A DNA stretch of 64,000 nt from CAISIP01 sp038326025 (GTDB taxonomy: Bacteria > Pseudomonadota > Gammaproteobacteria > Burkholderiales > Burkholderiaceae_C): assembly GCA_038326025.1 (NCBI GenBank), contig JBBQJP010000004.1, forward strand, positions 62,001-126,000. The letters are read 5' to 3'. The position numbers were made by a program, and so were the translations under genes. Each line of letters opens with the position of its first letter. Positions within the stretch are counted from its first letter, which is position 1. Of this stretch, positions 24,740-32,895 are shown in pieces. The notes under the pieces are model-generated. The model was given only the letters and a program-made list of their open reading frames with translations. It had not been told where the DNA came from and did not search any database.

Positions 24740-26373
24740 CCTCCGCCCAGTTGGATCGGTTTGTCCATGAGCGACTGCCTGCGCCGGCGCAGATGCCGGA
24801 GCTGCGTTTCGATCGGCCGGAGCTGCATTTTCCCGAGCAACTCAACTGGGTCGAGGAACTGCTGGACAAGGCGCCGGCCAAGGGGTTCGGTGCACGGCCC
24901 ATGCTGCGATCGGACAAGCTGACGCTGACCTATGACCAGGCCCGGCAGCAGGTTGATCGCATCGCCCAGGTACTGGTGCAGGACCTGGGACTGCAACCTG
25001 GCAACCGGGTACTGCTGCGGGGTGGCAACTCGATGATGATGGCGCTGGGCATGCTGGCCGTCATGAAGGCCGGACTGGTGGCGGTGGCCACGATGCCGCT
25101 GCTGCGCGCCAAGGAACTGGGCGACATCATCGACAAGGCGCAACCCGTGGCCGCGTTGTGCGATGCCAGCCTGCTGCAGGAGTTGACGCTGGCGCAAGCG
25201 CAGCATCCGGTGCTGGCAACCATCGTCGCTTTCAATGCGCCTGACGGCGCGAATACGTCCGACTCCCTGGAGGCGCGTTGCGCGACCAAGTCGGGCGCCT
25301 TCGCTGCCTGCCAAACCGCAGGCAGCGACATCGCGTTGCTGGCGTTCACCTCCGGCACCACGGGCAAACCCAAGGCGGCCGTGCACACCCATCGCGATGT
25401 ACTGGCGGCCTGCGAGACCTGGCCGCGCCATGTGTTGCGCGCCACACCCGACGACGTGGTCATGGGTTCGCCGCCGCTGGCCTTCACGTTCGGCCTGGGC
25501 GGCATGCTGGTGTTTCCGATGTGGGCGGGGGCGTCGGTGTACTTCCCCTCCATGGCCTACACGCCCGAAGCCATGGCACGACTGATGTTCGATGCGGGCG
25601 CGACGATCTGCTATACCGCCCCGACCTTCTATCGCCAGATGGCACCCCACCTGCAGGCCTTGGTGGACCAGCGTGGCCGGCCACCGCTGCGCATCTGTGT
25701 CAGCGCCGGCGAAGCCTTGCCGGATGCCACGCGCCAGTTGTGGCGAGAGGCCAGCGGCATCGAGATTCTGGACGGCATTGGTGCCACCGAAATGTTCCAT
25801 ATCTTCGTGTCGTCGTCGCCGGACCAGGTGCGCCATGGCGCCATCGGCAAAGTGGTTCCCGGTTATACGGCCAAGGTGGTGGACGACAACGGCATCGAGG
25901 TACCGTTGGGCACGGTCGGCAAACTTGCGGTGATGGGGCCCACAGGCTGCAAATACCTGGAGGATGCGCGCCAGACGACGTACGTGCGTGACGGTTGGAA
26001 CTATCCCGGAGACGCGTTCCTGCAGGATGCGGACGGCTACCTGTTCTACCAGGCGCGTACCGACGACATGATCATCACCTCGGGTTACAACGTGGGCGCG
26101 CCGGAAGTCGAAGATGCCATGCTCCAGCATGAGGCGGTATCCGAATGCGCCGTGGTGGGTTTGCCCGATGCACAGCGTGGTATGCGCATCAAGGCGTTCT
26201 GCGTGCTCAGGGCGGGGTTTTCTGCCGGTGAGGCCATGGCCAGGCAATTGCAGGACCACGTCAAGTCGACTATCGCGCCCTACAAATATCCGCGAGAAAT
26301 CGAGTTCGTGGACACATTGCCGCGCACCGAAACCGGAAAATTGCAACGATTCAAATTGAAGGCCACACCATGA
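24736..26373 (+). CDS. Aryl-CoA ligase (2-aminobenzoate/benzoate-CoA ligase type)
   Basis: 545 residues. ANL-superfamily motifs: P-loop 'AFTSGTTGKPKAAVHTH', 'DGIGATEMFHIFVSS' (A5), 'YQARTDDMIITSGYNVG' hinge, and catalytic Lys in 'RTETGKLQRFKLKA'. Length and the 'GATEMFHIF' form match benzoate- and 2-aminobenzoate-CoA ligases. It should activate the aromatic acid with ATP and CoA before ring hydroxylation. The position between acyl-CoA dehydrogenase and RidA, with four-base overlaps at both ends, ties it to the anthranilate-type operon. Confidence 0.9.
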   Translation: MTSAQLDRFVHERLPAPAQMPELRFDRPELHFPEQLNWVEELLDKAPAKGFGARPMLRSDKLTLTYDQARQQVDRIAQVLVQDLGLQPGNRVLLRGGNSMMMALGMLAVMKAGLVAVATMPLLRAKELGDIIDKAQPVAALCDASLLQELTLAQAQHPVLATIVAFNAPDGANTSDSLEARCATKSGAFAACQTAGSDIALLAFTSGTTGKPKAAVHTHRDVLAACETWPRHVLRATPDDVVMGSPPLAFTFGLGGMLVFPMWAGASVYFPSMAYTPEAMARLMFDAGATICYTAPTFYRQMAPHLQALVDQRGRPPLRICVSAGEALPDATRQLWREASGIEILDGIGATEMFHIFVSSSPDQVRHGAIGKVVPGYTAKVVDDNGIEVPLGTVGKLAVMGPTGCKYLEDARQTTYVRDGWNYPGDAFLQDADGYLFYQARTDDMIITSGYNVGAPEVEDAMLQHEAVSECAVVGLPDAQRGMRIKAFCVLRAGFSAGEAMARQLQDHVKSTIAPYKYPREIEFVDTLPRTETGKLQRFKLKATP

Positions 26374-26762
26374 AGTTTCTGCAACCACCCGGATGGCTTC
26401 CCGCCAGGGGATATGCCAATGGCGTGGCCGCCCGGGGAACCCAGGTGTTCGTCGGCGGCCAGATCGGCTGGAATGGGCAGCAGCAGTTCGAGTCTGACGA
26501 TTTCATCGCCCAGACCGCACAGGCGCTGCGCAATATCGTGGCCGTGCTCAAGGAGGCCGGGGCCGATCCGTCGCATATGGTGCGCATGACCTGGTACATC
26601 GTCGATCGGGTCGAGTACAACGCCCGCCTCAAGGAATTGGGTGCGGTGTATCGCGAGGTGATCGGGCGCCATTTTCCAGCCATGACCTGTGTTCAGGTCG
26701 CGGCCCTGATCGAGCAAAGGGCCAAGGTCGAAATCGAGGTTACGGCGGTGCTGCCCGAATGA
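26370..26762 (+). CDS. RidA/YjgF-family (enamine/imine deaminase) protein
   Basis: 130 residues, the standard RidA length. 'YANGVAARGTQVFVGGQIGW' and 'VAALIEQRAKVEIEVTAVLPE' match the family, with a likely substrate-binding Arg in 'PSHMVRMTWYIVD' and a Glu in the C-terminal strand. RidA proteins hydrolyse enamines and imines to ketones plus ammonia. After ring reduction of 2-aminobenzoyl-CoA an enamine-type product is expected, so this protein is a good candidate for releasing the amino group. Confidence 0.92.
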   Translation: MKFLQPPGWLPARGYANGVAARGTQVFVGGQIGWNGQQQFESDDFIAQTAQALRNIVAVLKEAGADPSHMVRMTWYIVDRVEYNARLKELGAVYREVIGRHFPAMTCVQVAALIEQRAKVEIEVTAVLPE

Positions 26763-27637
26763 CGCTGGCCGCACTCTTGCCTTCCAGCGGGATTCTCGTC
26801 ACCGGGGGTTCGGGTGCGGTCGGTCGCTATGTGGTGGACGAGTTGCTGCAACACGGCTACCCGGTGGGTGTGCTGGATCTTGCCGTACCCCACCGGGCCG
26901 AACCGACCTATCACCAGGTCGACATGCTGGATCTGGAGGCCGTGACGCGTGCGATGGAGGGCTACGCTGCGGTGGTGCACGTGGCTGGCATTCCCCATCC
27001 GTTGAACGATCCGGCGAAACGGGTTTTCGACGTCAACGTCAACGGAACATTCAACGCATTGCAGGCTGCAGCGCTTCACGGAATCACGCGATTCGTCATG
27101 ACCTCGAGCGAATCCACGCTGGGTTTTGCATTTGCGACCCATGAGATGGCGCCTTTGTACGCGCCGGTCGACGAACTCCACCCCAACCGTCCGCAGGACC
27201 CCTACGGGCTGAGCAAGGTAGTCTGCGAGCAGATGTGCCAGAGCTACACCGCGCGTCATGGCATGCAGACGGTCTGTTTGCGTGCGCCGTGGATCTGGTT
27301 GCCGGAAGAAACGCAGCGTGACTTCTATCGCAGTCTGGTGACGGATTACGCGAACTGGTACAAGAATCTGTGGGCCTTTGTCGACGCGCGCGACGTGGCC
27401 ATGGCCCATCGTCTGGCGCTGGAGACCTCATTGAGCACGCAGCATGATGCCTTCTTCATCACGGCGCAGCACAACTGGACCGGACAGGATTCGCGCAGCC
27501 TGCTGGCGCGCCACTATGCCGGCGTGCCGGTCAGTGCCCAGGGGCTGGAGGGCGCGCAGTCGTTGATTTGCCACGCCAAAGCCACACGCCTGCTGGGTTA
27601 CCGGCCACGTTACGGCGTCGCTGATACGCTGGGCTGA
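26759..27637 (+). CDS. Extended SDR / NAD-dependent epimerase-dehydratase family oxidoreductase
   Basis: 292 residues. N-terminal 'ILVTGGSGAVGRYVVDELL' (TGxxGxxG), 'VVHVAGIPHP', 'MTSSESTLGFAF' and 'DPYGLSKVVCEQM' (YxxxK). It is the last gene of the anthranilate-type operon, joined by an ATGA overlap to ridA. A 3-hydroxyacyl-CoA dehydrogenase would be expected in the pathway and is absent, so this SDR may supply that or another ketone/alcohol step; this is inference. A 7-bp inverted repeat (27649-27691) lies between it and the convergent DUF2007 gene. Confidence 0.85.
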   Translation: MTLAALLPSSGILVTGGSGAVGRYVVDELLQHGYPVGVLDLAVPHRAEPTYHQVDMLDLEAVTRAMEGYAAVVHVAGIPHPLNDPAKRVFDVNVNGTFNALQAAALHGITRFVMTSSESTLGFAFATHEMAPLYAPVDELHPNRPQDPYGLSKVVCEQMCQSYTARHGMQTVCLRAPWIWLPEETQRDFYRSLVTDYANWYKNLWAFVDARDVAMAHRLALETSLSTQHDAFFITAQHNWTGQDSRSLLARHYAGVPVSAQGLEGAQSLICHAKATRLLGYRPRYGVADTLG

Positions 27638-27681
27638 ATACAGACGGAGCCGGTTGATCTGCGCGTCGCTGGGTGTTAGGC

Positions 27682-27984
27682 TCAAACCGGCATCAGCGCC
27701 TGGCAGTTCCAGCATTGCTCGAACCCACCCTCGACCAACTCGCCACACTGGCACAACCAGCGCCGCTGCGGCACGTGTTGCAGATCGTGCAGCAAGTCGC
27801 GCGCCCGGGTTTCCTGCTCGGCGTGCCGGATCCACACCTCGGGCAGGCACTGATCGGGTGGCAACTCACCGGCCACACCGACCAGGAACTGGCGCTGCAC
27901 GTTGGCGTGTATGCCTTCGTTGCTCAAGGCATCGGCCCACAAGGTGGCAATCGCGAGGTTGGGGGCTTGGGTCAGGCGCAGCAT
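27682..27984 (-). CDS. DUF2007 protein with C-terminal zinc ribbon
   Basis: 100 residues. 'LTQAPNLAIATLWADALSNE' and 'LPEVWIRHAEQETRARDLL' match DUF2007, a ferredoxin-like putative signal-transducing domain. The C-terminus adds a four-cysteine zinc ribbon: C78-x-C80 and C91-x2-C94 ('WLCQCGELVEGGFEQCWNC'). Function unknown. The open frame runs much further upstream but only this part has the family pattern, and the ATG at 27984 fits the family start. Confidence 0.8.
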   Translation of the reverse strand: MLRLTQAPNLAIATLWADALSNEGIHANVQRQFLVGVAGELPPDQCLPEVWIRHAEQETRARDLLHDLQHVPQRRWLCQCGELVEGGFEQCWNCQALMPV

Positions 27985-28077
27985 CTGCCTGCAGCATAAG
28001 CCTTTGCGACGCATCTGGCGAACATCGCTGCCGCATAACGGTTCTTGCCATTGCGCCGCATCCCGCACAATCCGGTC

Positions 28078-29190
28078 ATGGTGTTGGTTATGGTTGACTA
28101 TTTGAGGGCCCGGGCGGCTGCGGCGTGTCGTTGGCCATTGCGCGCCATGCTGGCCCTGGCGACGTTGGGGCTGCTGGCCGGCTGCGCGGACACCCGCTAT
28201 TACTGGCAATCGGTCAGTGGCCACCTGCAACTGATGCATTCGTCGCGGCCGGTGGAGCAGTGGCTGTCGGACCCGCAGACGCCAGCCCTCTTGCGCGAGC
28301 GGCTGGCGCTGGCGCGACGTTTGCGTGCCTTTGCGGTGTCCGAACTGGCGCTGCCCGACAACGCGAGCTACCACCGTTACGCCGATCTGGGCCGCAATGC
28401 CGTGGTGTGGAATGTAGTGGCCGCGCCGCCGTTTTCGCTGACGCTCAAGACCTGGTGCTTCCCGGTTCTCGGTTGTGTGTCGTATCGAGGCTACTTCGAT
28501 GAGGCGCAGGCCCGGCGCGAGGCCCAGGCGCTGCAGGCGCAGGGGATGGAGGTCAGTGTTTACGGCGTGCCGGCGTATTCGACGCTGGGTTGGATGAACT
28601 GGGCTGGTGGCGACCCGTTGCTGAGCACCTTCATCCACTATCCCGAAGGCGAGCTGGCGCGACTGCTGTTCCATGAGCTGGCGCACCAGGTGCTGTATGC
28701 GCGCGATGACACCGTGTTCAACGAGTCGTTTGCCACCGCGGTCGAGCGCTTGGGCGGGGCGACATGGCTACAGCGCGAGGCGTCGGACGCGGCGCGCGCG
28801 CAATATGCCGCGTTTGATGCTCGCCGACGGGCTTTTCGCGCGCTGAACTTGTCGACCCGCGCGCGGCTGCAGCAGGTTTACACCCAGTCCGGGAAGGTGG
28901 CACAGATCGAGTTGGAGGCCCAGAAGCAGGCGGTGATGCTGGCGTTTCGCGACGAGTATGCCGGACTCAAGCAGCAGTGGGGCGGTTTTGCCGGATACGA
29001 CCGTTGGGTCGCAGACGCGAACAACGCCAGTCTGGGGGCGCAGGGCGCCTATGACGAACTGGTGCCGCAGTTCGAGGCTCTGTTCGTGCGCGAAGGGCGC
29101 AACTGGCCGGCGTTTTATCATGCGGTCAGGCGCATCGCCGACCTGCCGTCGGACGAGCGCAAAAAGGCGCTGGCAAAGCCGGGCCCCTAA
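28078..29190 (+). CDS. Predicted zinc aminopeptidase, lipoprotein (PF10023-type)
   Basis: About 370 residues. A hydrophobic signal with lipobox 'LGLLAGC' predicts acylation of Cys and anchoring in the outer membrane. The zinc motif 'LLFHELAHQVLYARDDTVF' (HExxH) with 'NESFATAVERLG' (third ligand Glu) is typical of a family annotated as putative aminopeptidases. It is a periplasm-facing metallopeptidase by inference. ATG codons at 28078 and 28093 are both possible; neither has a clear ribosome site. Confidence 0.85.
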   Translation: MVLVMVDYLRARAAAACRWPLRAMLALATLGLLAGCADTRYYWQSVSGHLQLMHSSRPVEQWLSDPQTPALLRERLALARRLRAFAVSELALPDNASYHRYADLGRNAVVWNVVAAPPFSLTLKTWCFPVLGCVSYRGYFDEAQARREAQALQAQGMEVSVYGVPAYSTLGWMNWAGGDPLLSTFIHYPEGELARLLFHELAHQVLYARDDTVFNESFATAVERLGGATWLQREASDAARAQYAAFDARRRAFRALNLSTRARLQQVYTQSGKVAQIELEAQKQAVMLAFRDEYAGLKQQWGGFAGYDRWVADANNASLGAQGAYDELVPQFEALFVREGRNWPAFYHAVRRIADLPSDERKKALAKPGP

Positions 29191-29211
29191 ACGGAATCGG
29201 AGAAATATATC

Positions 29212-29571
29212 GTGGCTGATCTGCACATCGAGCGCAAACATACGCTGGGCCTGGCGGAGGCGCGCAAGGTCGCCTTCAACTGGGCCGAGCAGGTCGAAAC
29301 CGACCTGGGCATGCAATGTGTTTATGAGGAAGGCAGCAGCGCCGACAAGGTCACCTTCAGCCGCTCCGGGGTCAAGGGCGAATTGCAGGTGACCAAGGAC
29401 AAGTTCGAGCTCGATGCCAAGCTCGGGTTTCTGATTGGTGCCTTCAAGGACCGGATCGAGACCGAAATCACCGACATGCTCAACCGCCTGCTGCCCGCGG
29501 CAGGACCCGCAACCAAGGTGGTTGTGGCGGCCAGGAAGGTGGCGGCGAAGAAGGTCGCGAAAAAACCATGA
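29212..29571 (+). CDS. Polyhydroxyalkanoic acid system family protein
   Basis: 119 residues, GTG start with GGAG ten bases upstream. 'HIERKHTLGLAEARKVAFNW' and 'DKFELDAKLGFLIGAFKDRI' match the small PHA_gran_rgn family found beside polyhydroxyalkanoate genes. The C-terminus is a basic Lys/Ala tail ('ARKVAAKKVAKKP'), like the tails of granule-DNA tethering phasins. It overlaps the CoA-transferase gene by ATGA. Role unproven. Confidence 0.8.
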   Translation: MADLHIERKHTLGLAEARKVAFNWAEQVETDLGMQCVYEEGSSADKVTFSRSGVKGELQVTKDKFELDAKLGFLIGAFKDRIETEITDMLNRLLPAAGPATKVVVAARKVAAKKVAKKP

Positions 29572-30830
29572 GCGTGCCCGCGGGAGCGCTTGCGGGCCTG
29601 CGCGTACTGGAGCTCGGGCAACTGATTGCGGGGCCGTTCGCGGCCAAGACGCTGGCCGATTTTGGCGCCGATGTGATCAAGATCGAGGCGCCACCCGACA
29701 CCAAGGGTGTATCGCGCGGCGGTGGCGACCCGCTGCGCCAGTGGCGGCTGATCAAGGACGGCACCTCGGTGTGGTGGCAGGTTCAGTCGCGCAACAAGCG
29801 CTCGGTGGCGCTGGACCTGCGCCAGACCGAGGCACAGGATATCGTGCGCAAGCTCGCGGCACAAGCTGACGTCGTGATCGAGAACTTCCGTCCGGGCGCC
29901 ATGGAGGGCTGGGGCCTGGGCCCCGACGTGTTGCAGGCAGCCAATCCGGCGCTGATCATGTTGCGTATCAGCGGTTATGGCCAGACCGGCCCTTACCGCG
30001 ACCGACCGGGTTTTGGCGTGGTGGCGGAAGCCATGGGTGGCCTGCGCCACCTGACCGGCGAACCGGGCCGGGTGCCCGTGCGGGTGGGCGTGAGCATTGG
30101 CGATACGCTGGCGTCCCTGCATGGGGTGATCGGCATCCTGATGGCCTTGCAGCATAGACACAAGACCGTCAGTGCCGACGCGCCCAAGGGTGTGGGTCAG
30201 ATCATTGACGTGGCCTTGTACGAGGCGGTCTTCAACTGCATGGAAAGCCTGCTGCCCGAATACAGCGTGTTCGGCGCAGTGCGTGGCCCGTCTGGCAGCG
30301 CCTTGCCGGGCATCGCACCCACCAATGCCTACCAGTGCCAGGACGGCTCTTACGCCATCATTGCCGGCAATGGCGACAGCATTTTCAAGCGCCTGATGTC
30401 GGCGATCGGGCGCGACGATCTGGCAAAGGACCCGGCACTTGCCGACAACGCCGGGCGCGTGGCGCGGGTGTTGGAGATTGATGCCGCGATCGGCGCCTGG
30501 GCGGCCACGCTGAGCGCAGAGCAAGTGCTGCAAATGCTGGAGAAGGCGGCCGTGCCGGCGGGGCGGATCTACACCATTGCCGATATTGCCGTCGATCCAC
30601 ACTATGCGGCGCGAGACATGCTGGCGCAGGTGCGGCTGCAAGACGGAACACAGGTGACGGTACCCGGGTTTGTGCCCAAGTTGTCGCTGACGCCCGGCAG
30701 TCACCGGCGCAATGCCCCTGGCCTGGGTCAGGACACGGTGGCCGTGCTGCGCGAGGTCGGACTGACCGAGGCGCAGATCGAGGCCTTGCGCGCGCGTGGT
30801 GTGGTCAGCGGCGAGACTCCGCCGACCTGA
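29568..30830 (+). CDS. Family III (CaiB/BaiF) CoA-transferase
   Basis: 420 residues. 'LRVLELGQLIAGPFAAKTLADFG'-type opening, 'GADVIKIE', 'NKRSVALDLR', 'ADVVIENFRPG', and the catalytic Asp in 'VSIGDTLASLHGVIG'. Such enzymes move CoA between carboxylic acids via an aspartyl-CoA thioester. The donor and acceptor cannot be told. Its TGA abuts the convergent stop of the acyl-CoA-binding protein gene with no gap. Confidence 0.93.
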   Translation: MSVPAGALAGLRVLELGQLIAGPFAAKTLADFGADVIKIEAPPDTKGVSRGGGDPLRQWRLIKDGTSVWWQVQSRNKRSVALDLRQTEAQDIVRKLAAQADVVIENFRPGAMEGWGLGPDVLQAANPALIMLRISGYGQTGPYRDRPGFGVVAEAMGGLRHLTGEPGRVPVRVGVSIGDTLASLHGVIGILMALQHRHKTVSADAPKGVGQIIDVALYEAVFNCMESLLPEYSVFGAVRGPSGSALPGIAPTNAYQCQDGSYAIIAGNGDSIFKRLMSAIGRDDLAKDPALADNAGRVARVLEIDAAIGAWAATLSAEQVLQMLEKAAVPAGRIYTIADIAVDPHYAARDMLAQVRLQDGTQVTVPGFVPKLSLTPGSHRRNAPGLGQDTVAVLREVGLTEAQIEALRARGVVSGETPPT

Positions 30831-31085
30831 TCAGCTCAGCTCTTCGATCAGGTCGATGTATTGCTGCATCGCATCGTCCTGTGTTGTTCCCTTGAGGCCG
30901 TTCCAGGCGTCCCATTTGGCGCGTCCCACCATGTCGGAGAAGCCGGGTTTCTTGTCGGCGTTGTCGCCCAGGCTGCCCTGTTTGTACAACGCGTAGATCT
31001 TGAGCATCGTCGCGTTGTCGGGGCGCTCGGTCAGATTCTTCGAGTTCGCGGCGGCGGCTTCAAACTTCTTTTTCAGGTCGGCCAT
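30831..31085 (-). CDS. Acyl-CoA-binding protein
   Basis: 84 residues, the standard ACBP size. 'MADLKKKFEAAAANSKNLTE', 'MLKIYALYKQGSLGDN' (the YxxYKQ.. ligand-binding helix) and 'KWDAWNGLKG' match the family closely. It binds long-chain acyl-CoA in the cytosol and delivers it to lipid-synthesising enzymes. It is divergent from the wax ester synthase gene and shares an 18-bp palindrome with it, suggesting joint control. Confidence 0.93.
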   Translation of the reverse strand: MADLKKKFEAAAANSKNLTERPDNATMLKIYALYKQGSLGDNADKKPGFSDMVGRAKWDAWNGLKGTTQDDAMQQYIDLIEELS

Positions 31086-31124
31086 GGTATTGCTCCGTTG
31101 TGGGTGTCGTGTGGGCCAAGGGAT

Positions 31125-31142
31125 CGGAACCACGAAGTTCCG
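31125..31142. promoter_or_regulatory. Palindrome CGGAAC-CACGAA-GTTCCG, candidate operator
   Basis: Perfect 6-bp arms around six bases; GTTCCGAAC (31137-31145) adds a further overlapping half-site. It lies in the divergent region between the ACBP gene and the wax ester synthase gene. A consensus -35 TTGACA follows at 31150-31155, but no good -10 box at 16-18 bases. The nearby TetR protein is a candidate binder. Confidence 0.45.
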
Positions 31143-31264
31143 AACTCTGTTGACAGGTTGAGTCGGTATCTTAAGGCCGTGTTTGCCGACACAATAGACT
31201 GGGGTCAGCAGCCGTTGCTTTTTTGAGCCGGCGCATGACTCTGGCGATCAAGGAGACAGTACGC

Positions 31265-32854
31265 ATGGTTACCCGAATCACCAAAGGCCGGTCGCACCAA
31301 AGCGGCAGCGAGCTTGTGCAGCCGTCCGTGCGGCGTACGCGCAAGACGGCAGGCCAGGCCGCGCGCAGCGTGCGCGACAACGTGAGCAGTGCCGTCGGGG
31401 GCGCGCTGGGCCTTCGTGGCGAGCGCATGAGCAAGGTCGATACCGCGTGGCTGCGCATGGATTGCGAAACCAACCTGATGATGATTGTCGGGGTCTGGGT
31501 GCTCAAGCCGGGGATCAACCGGGCCGATCTGTGCCAGCGCATCTCGGAAAGGCTGCTGAAGTACCCGCGTTTTTGCCAGCGTGTGGAGCAGGATGCGGCG
31601 GGTGCGACCTGGGTTCGTGACGATGACTTCGATATCGACCGTCATGTGGTGACCGAGACTTTGGCACGCAAGCCGCGCGGGCGCGAACAGGAGGCTTTGC
31701 AGGAGCGCCTGGGCGAACTGGCCATGACGCCGCTGGACATGGCACACCCGTTGTGGCAGTTCCACCTGGTAGAGGATTACCAGGGTGGTTCGGCCATGAT
31801 GGTGCGCATTCACCATTGCATCGCCGACGGTATTGCCTTGATCTCGGTGACGCAGTCGCTCGTCGACGGCGGCGCTGCGCCGCCGCAGCGCAAGCCCCGT
31901 GCCCAGGCCTCGCGCGACGGCCGCCATGGTGCGCAGGACTGGGTGGCCGACACGCTGCTCAAGCCCTTCACCGACATCGCCGTGAAGGCACTGGGCAGCG
32001 CCGGCACCGGCGTGGCCAACGCCTTTGATCTGCTGGCTGAACCGCAAAAGGGTATGGAAAAAGGCATGGCCGGCGGCGCGGACATGGCGCGTCTGGCCTT
32101 GCAACTGGTGCGCGATGCCGGTGCGCTGGTGCTGATGCCCGACGATTCCCCGACCCGTCTCAAGGGCAAACCCGCCAATCGCAAGCGCGTGGCCTGGTGT
32201 GCCCCGATACCGCTGGAAGAGGTCAAGGCGGTGGGCAAGGCACTGAATTGCTCGATCAACGATGTGCTGCTCAGCTGTGTCGCCGGTGCCATCGGCGCCT
32301 ACCTGCGGGGCAAGGGTGACACGGTTACGGGTAAGGAAATCCGGGCCATGGTGCCGGTCAACCTGCGGCCGCTGGAGGAGGCTTACAAACTGGGCAATCG
32401 CTTTGGACTCGCGCCGGTGGTGTTGCCGATCGGAATGGAAAATCCGGTCGAGCGGGTGTACGAGGTGCGCCGGCGCATGGCCCAGCTCAAGGGCAGCACA
32501 CAACCCTTGCTGGCCTTCGGTCTGCTGGCCGTGGCCGGGTTGCTGATCAAACCGGCCCAGGATGCCATGCTGGGCCTGTTCGCGCGCAAGACCACGGCGG
32601 TCATGACCAATGTGCCGGGACCTCGCGAGAAATTGAAGTTTCTGGGCTCCACGCTGGAGCAAAGCCTGTTCTGGGTGCCGCAAAGCGGCAGTGTCGGGCT
32701 GGGCGTGTCGATCCTGAGTTACGGCGGCGGCGTGCAGTTCGGTGTCATCACCGACATCGGGCTGTGCCCTGATCCGCAGATGATCATCGATGGTTTCGAG
32801 CCGGAATTCGCCAAGTTGTCGTTGTTGACGCTGATGCTGCCCTGGGGGGAGTGA
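31265..32854 (+). CDS. Wax ester synthase / acyl-CoA:diacylglycerol acyltransferase (WS/DGAT)
   Basis: 529 residues, somewhat longer than the usual 450-480. The active-site motif 'RIHHCIADGIALISV' (HHxxxDG) is intact; 'AHPLWQFHLVED' (PLW) and 'NCSINDVLLSCVAGAIGAYL' (ND) are also family motifs. It joins acyl-CoA to a fatty alcohol (wax ester) or diacylglycerol (triacylglycerol) at the inner face of the membrane. The extra ~45 residues at the N-terminus are basic. ATG 31265 is chosen because AAGGAG lies 9 bases upstream; ATG 31235 would add ten residues. Confidence 0.93.
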   Translation: MVTRITKGRSHQSGSELVQPSVRRTRKTAGQAARSVRDNVSSAVGGALGLRGERMSKVDTAWLRMDCETNLMMIVGVWVLKPGINRADLCQRISERLLKYPRFCQRVEQDAAGATWVRDDDFDIDRHVVTETLARKPRGREQEALQERLGELAMTPLDMAHPLWQFHLVEDYQGGSAMMVRIHHCIADGIALISVTQSLVDGGAAPPQRKPRAQASRDGRHGAQDWVADTLLKPFTDIAVKALGSAGTGVANAFDLLAEPQKGMEKGMAGGADMARLALQLVRDAGALVLMPDDSPTRLKGKPANRKRVAWCAPIPLEEVKAVGKALNCSINDVLLSCVAGAIGAYLRGKGDTVTGKEIRAMVPVNLRPLEEAYKLGNRFGLAPVVLPIGMENPVERVYEVRRRMAQLKGSTQPLLAFGLLAVAGLLIKPAQDAMLGLFARKTTAVMTNVPGPREKLKFLGSTLEQSLFWVPQSGSVGLGVSILSYGGGVQFGVITDIGLCPDPQMIIDGFEPEFAKLSLLTLMLPWGE

Positions 32855-32878
32855 GGGGCGCGTTGCCCAGGTAGCGGG

Positions 32879-32895
32879 GTCAACGTCAGGTTGAC
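32879..32895. terminator. Small hairpin between convergent WS/DGAT and tetR
   Basis: GTCAAC-GTCAG-GTTGAC inverted repeat spanning the tetR stop codon, 25 bases beyond the WS/DGAT stop. No U-tract on either strand; a bidirectional terminator is possible only. Confidence 0.25.

Noticed and set aside
32879..32895. GTCAACGTCAGGTTGAC as a site for the Crp/Fnr regulator because of similarity to 7705-7720
   Set aside because: The spacer is 5 instead of 6 bases and it overlaps a stop codon between convergent genes; similarity is probably chance.
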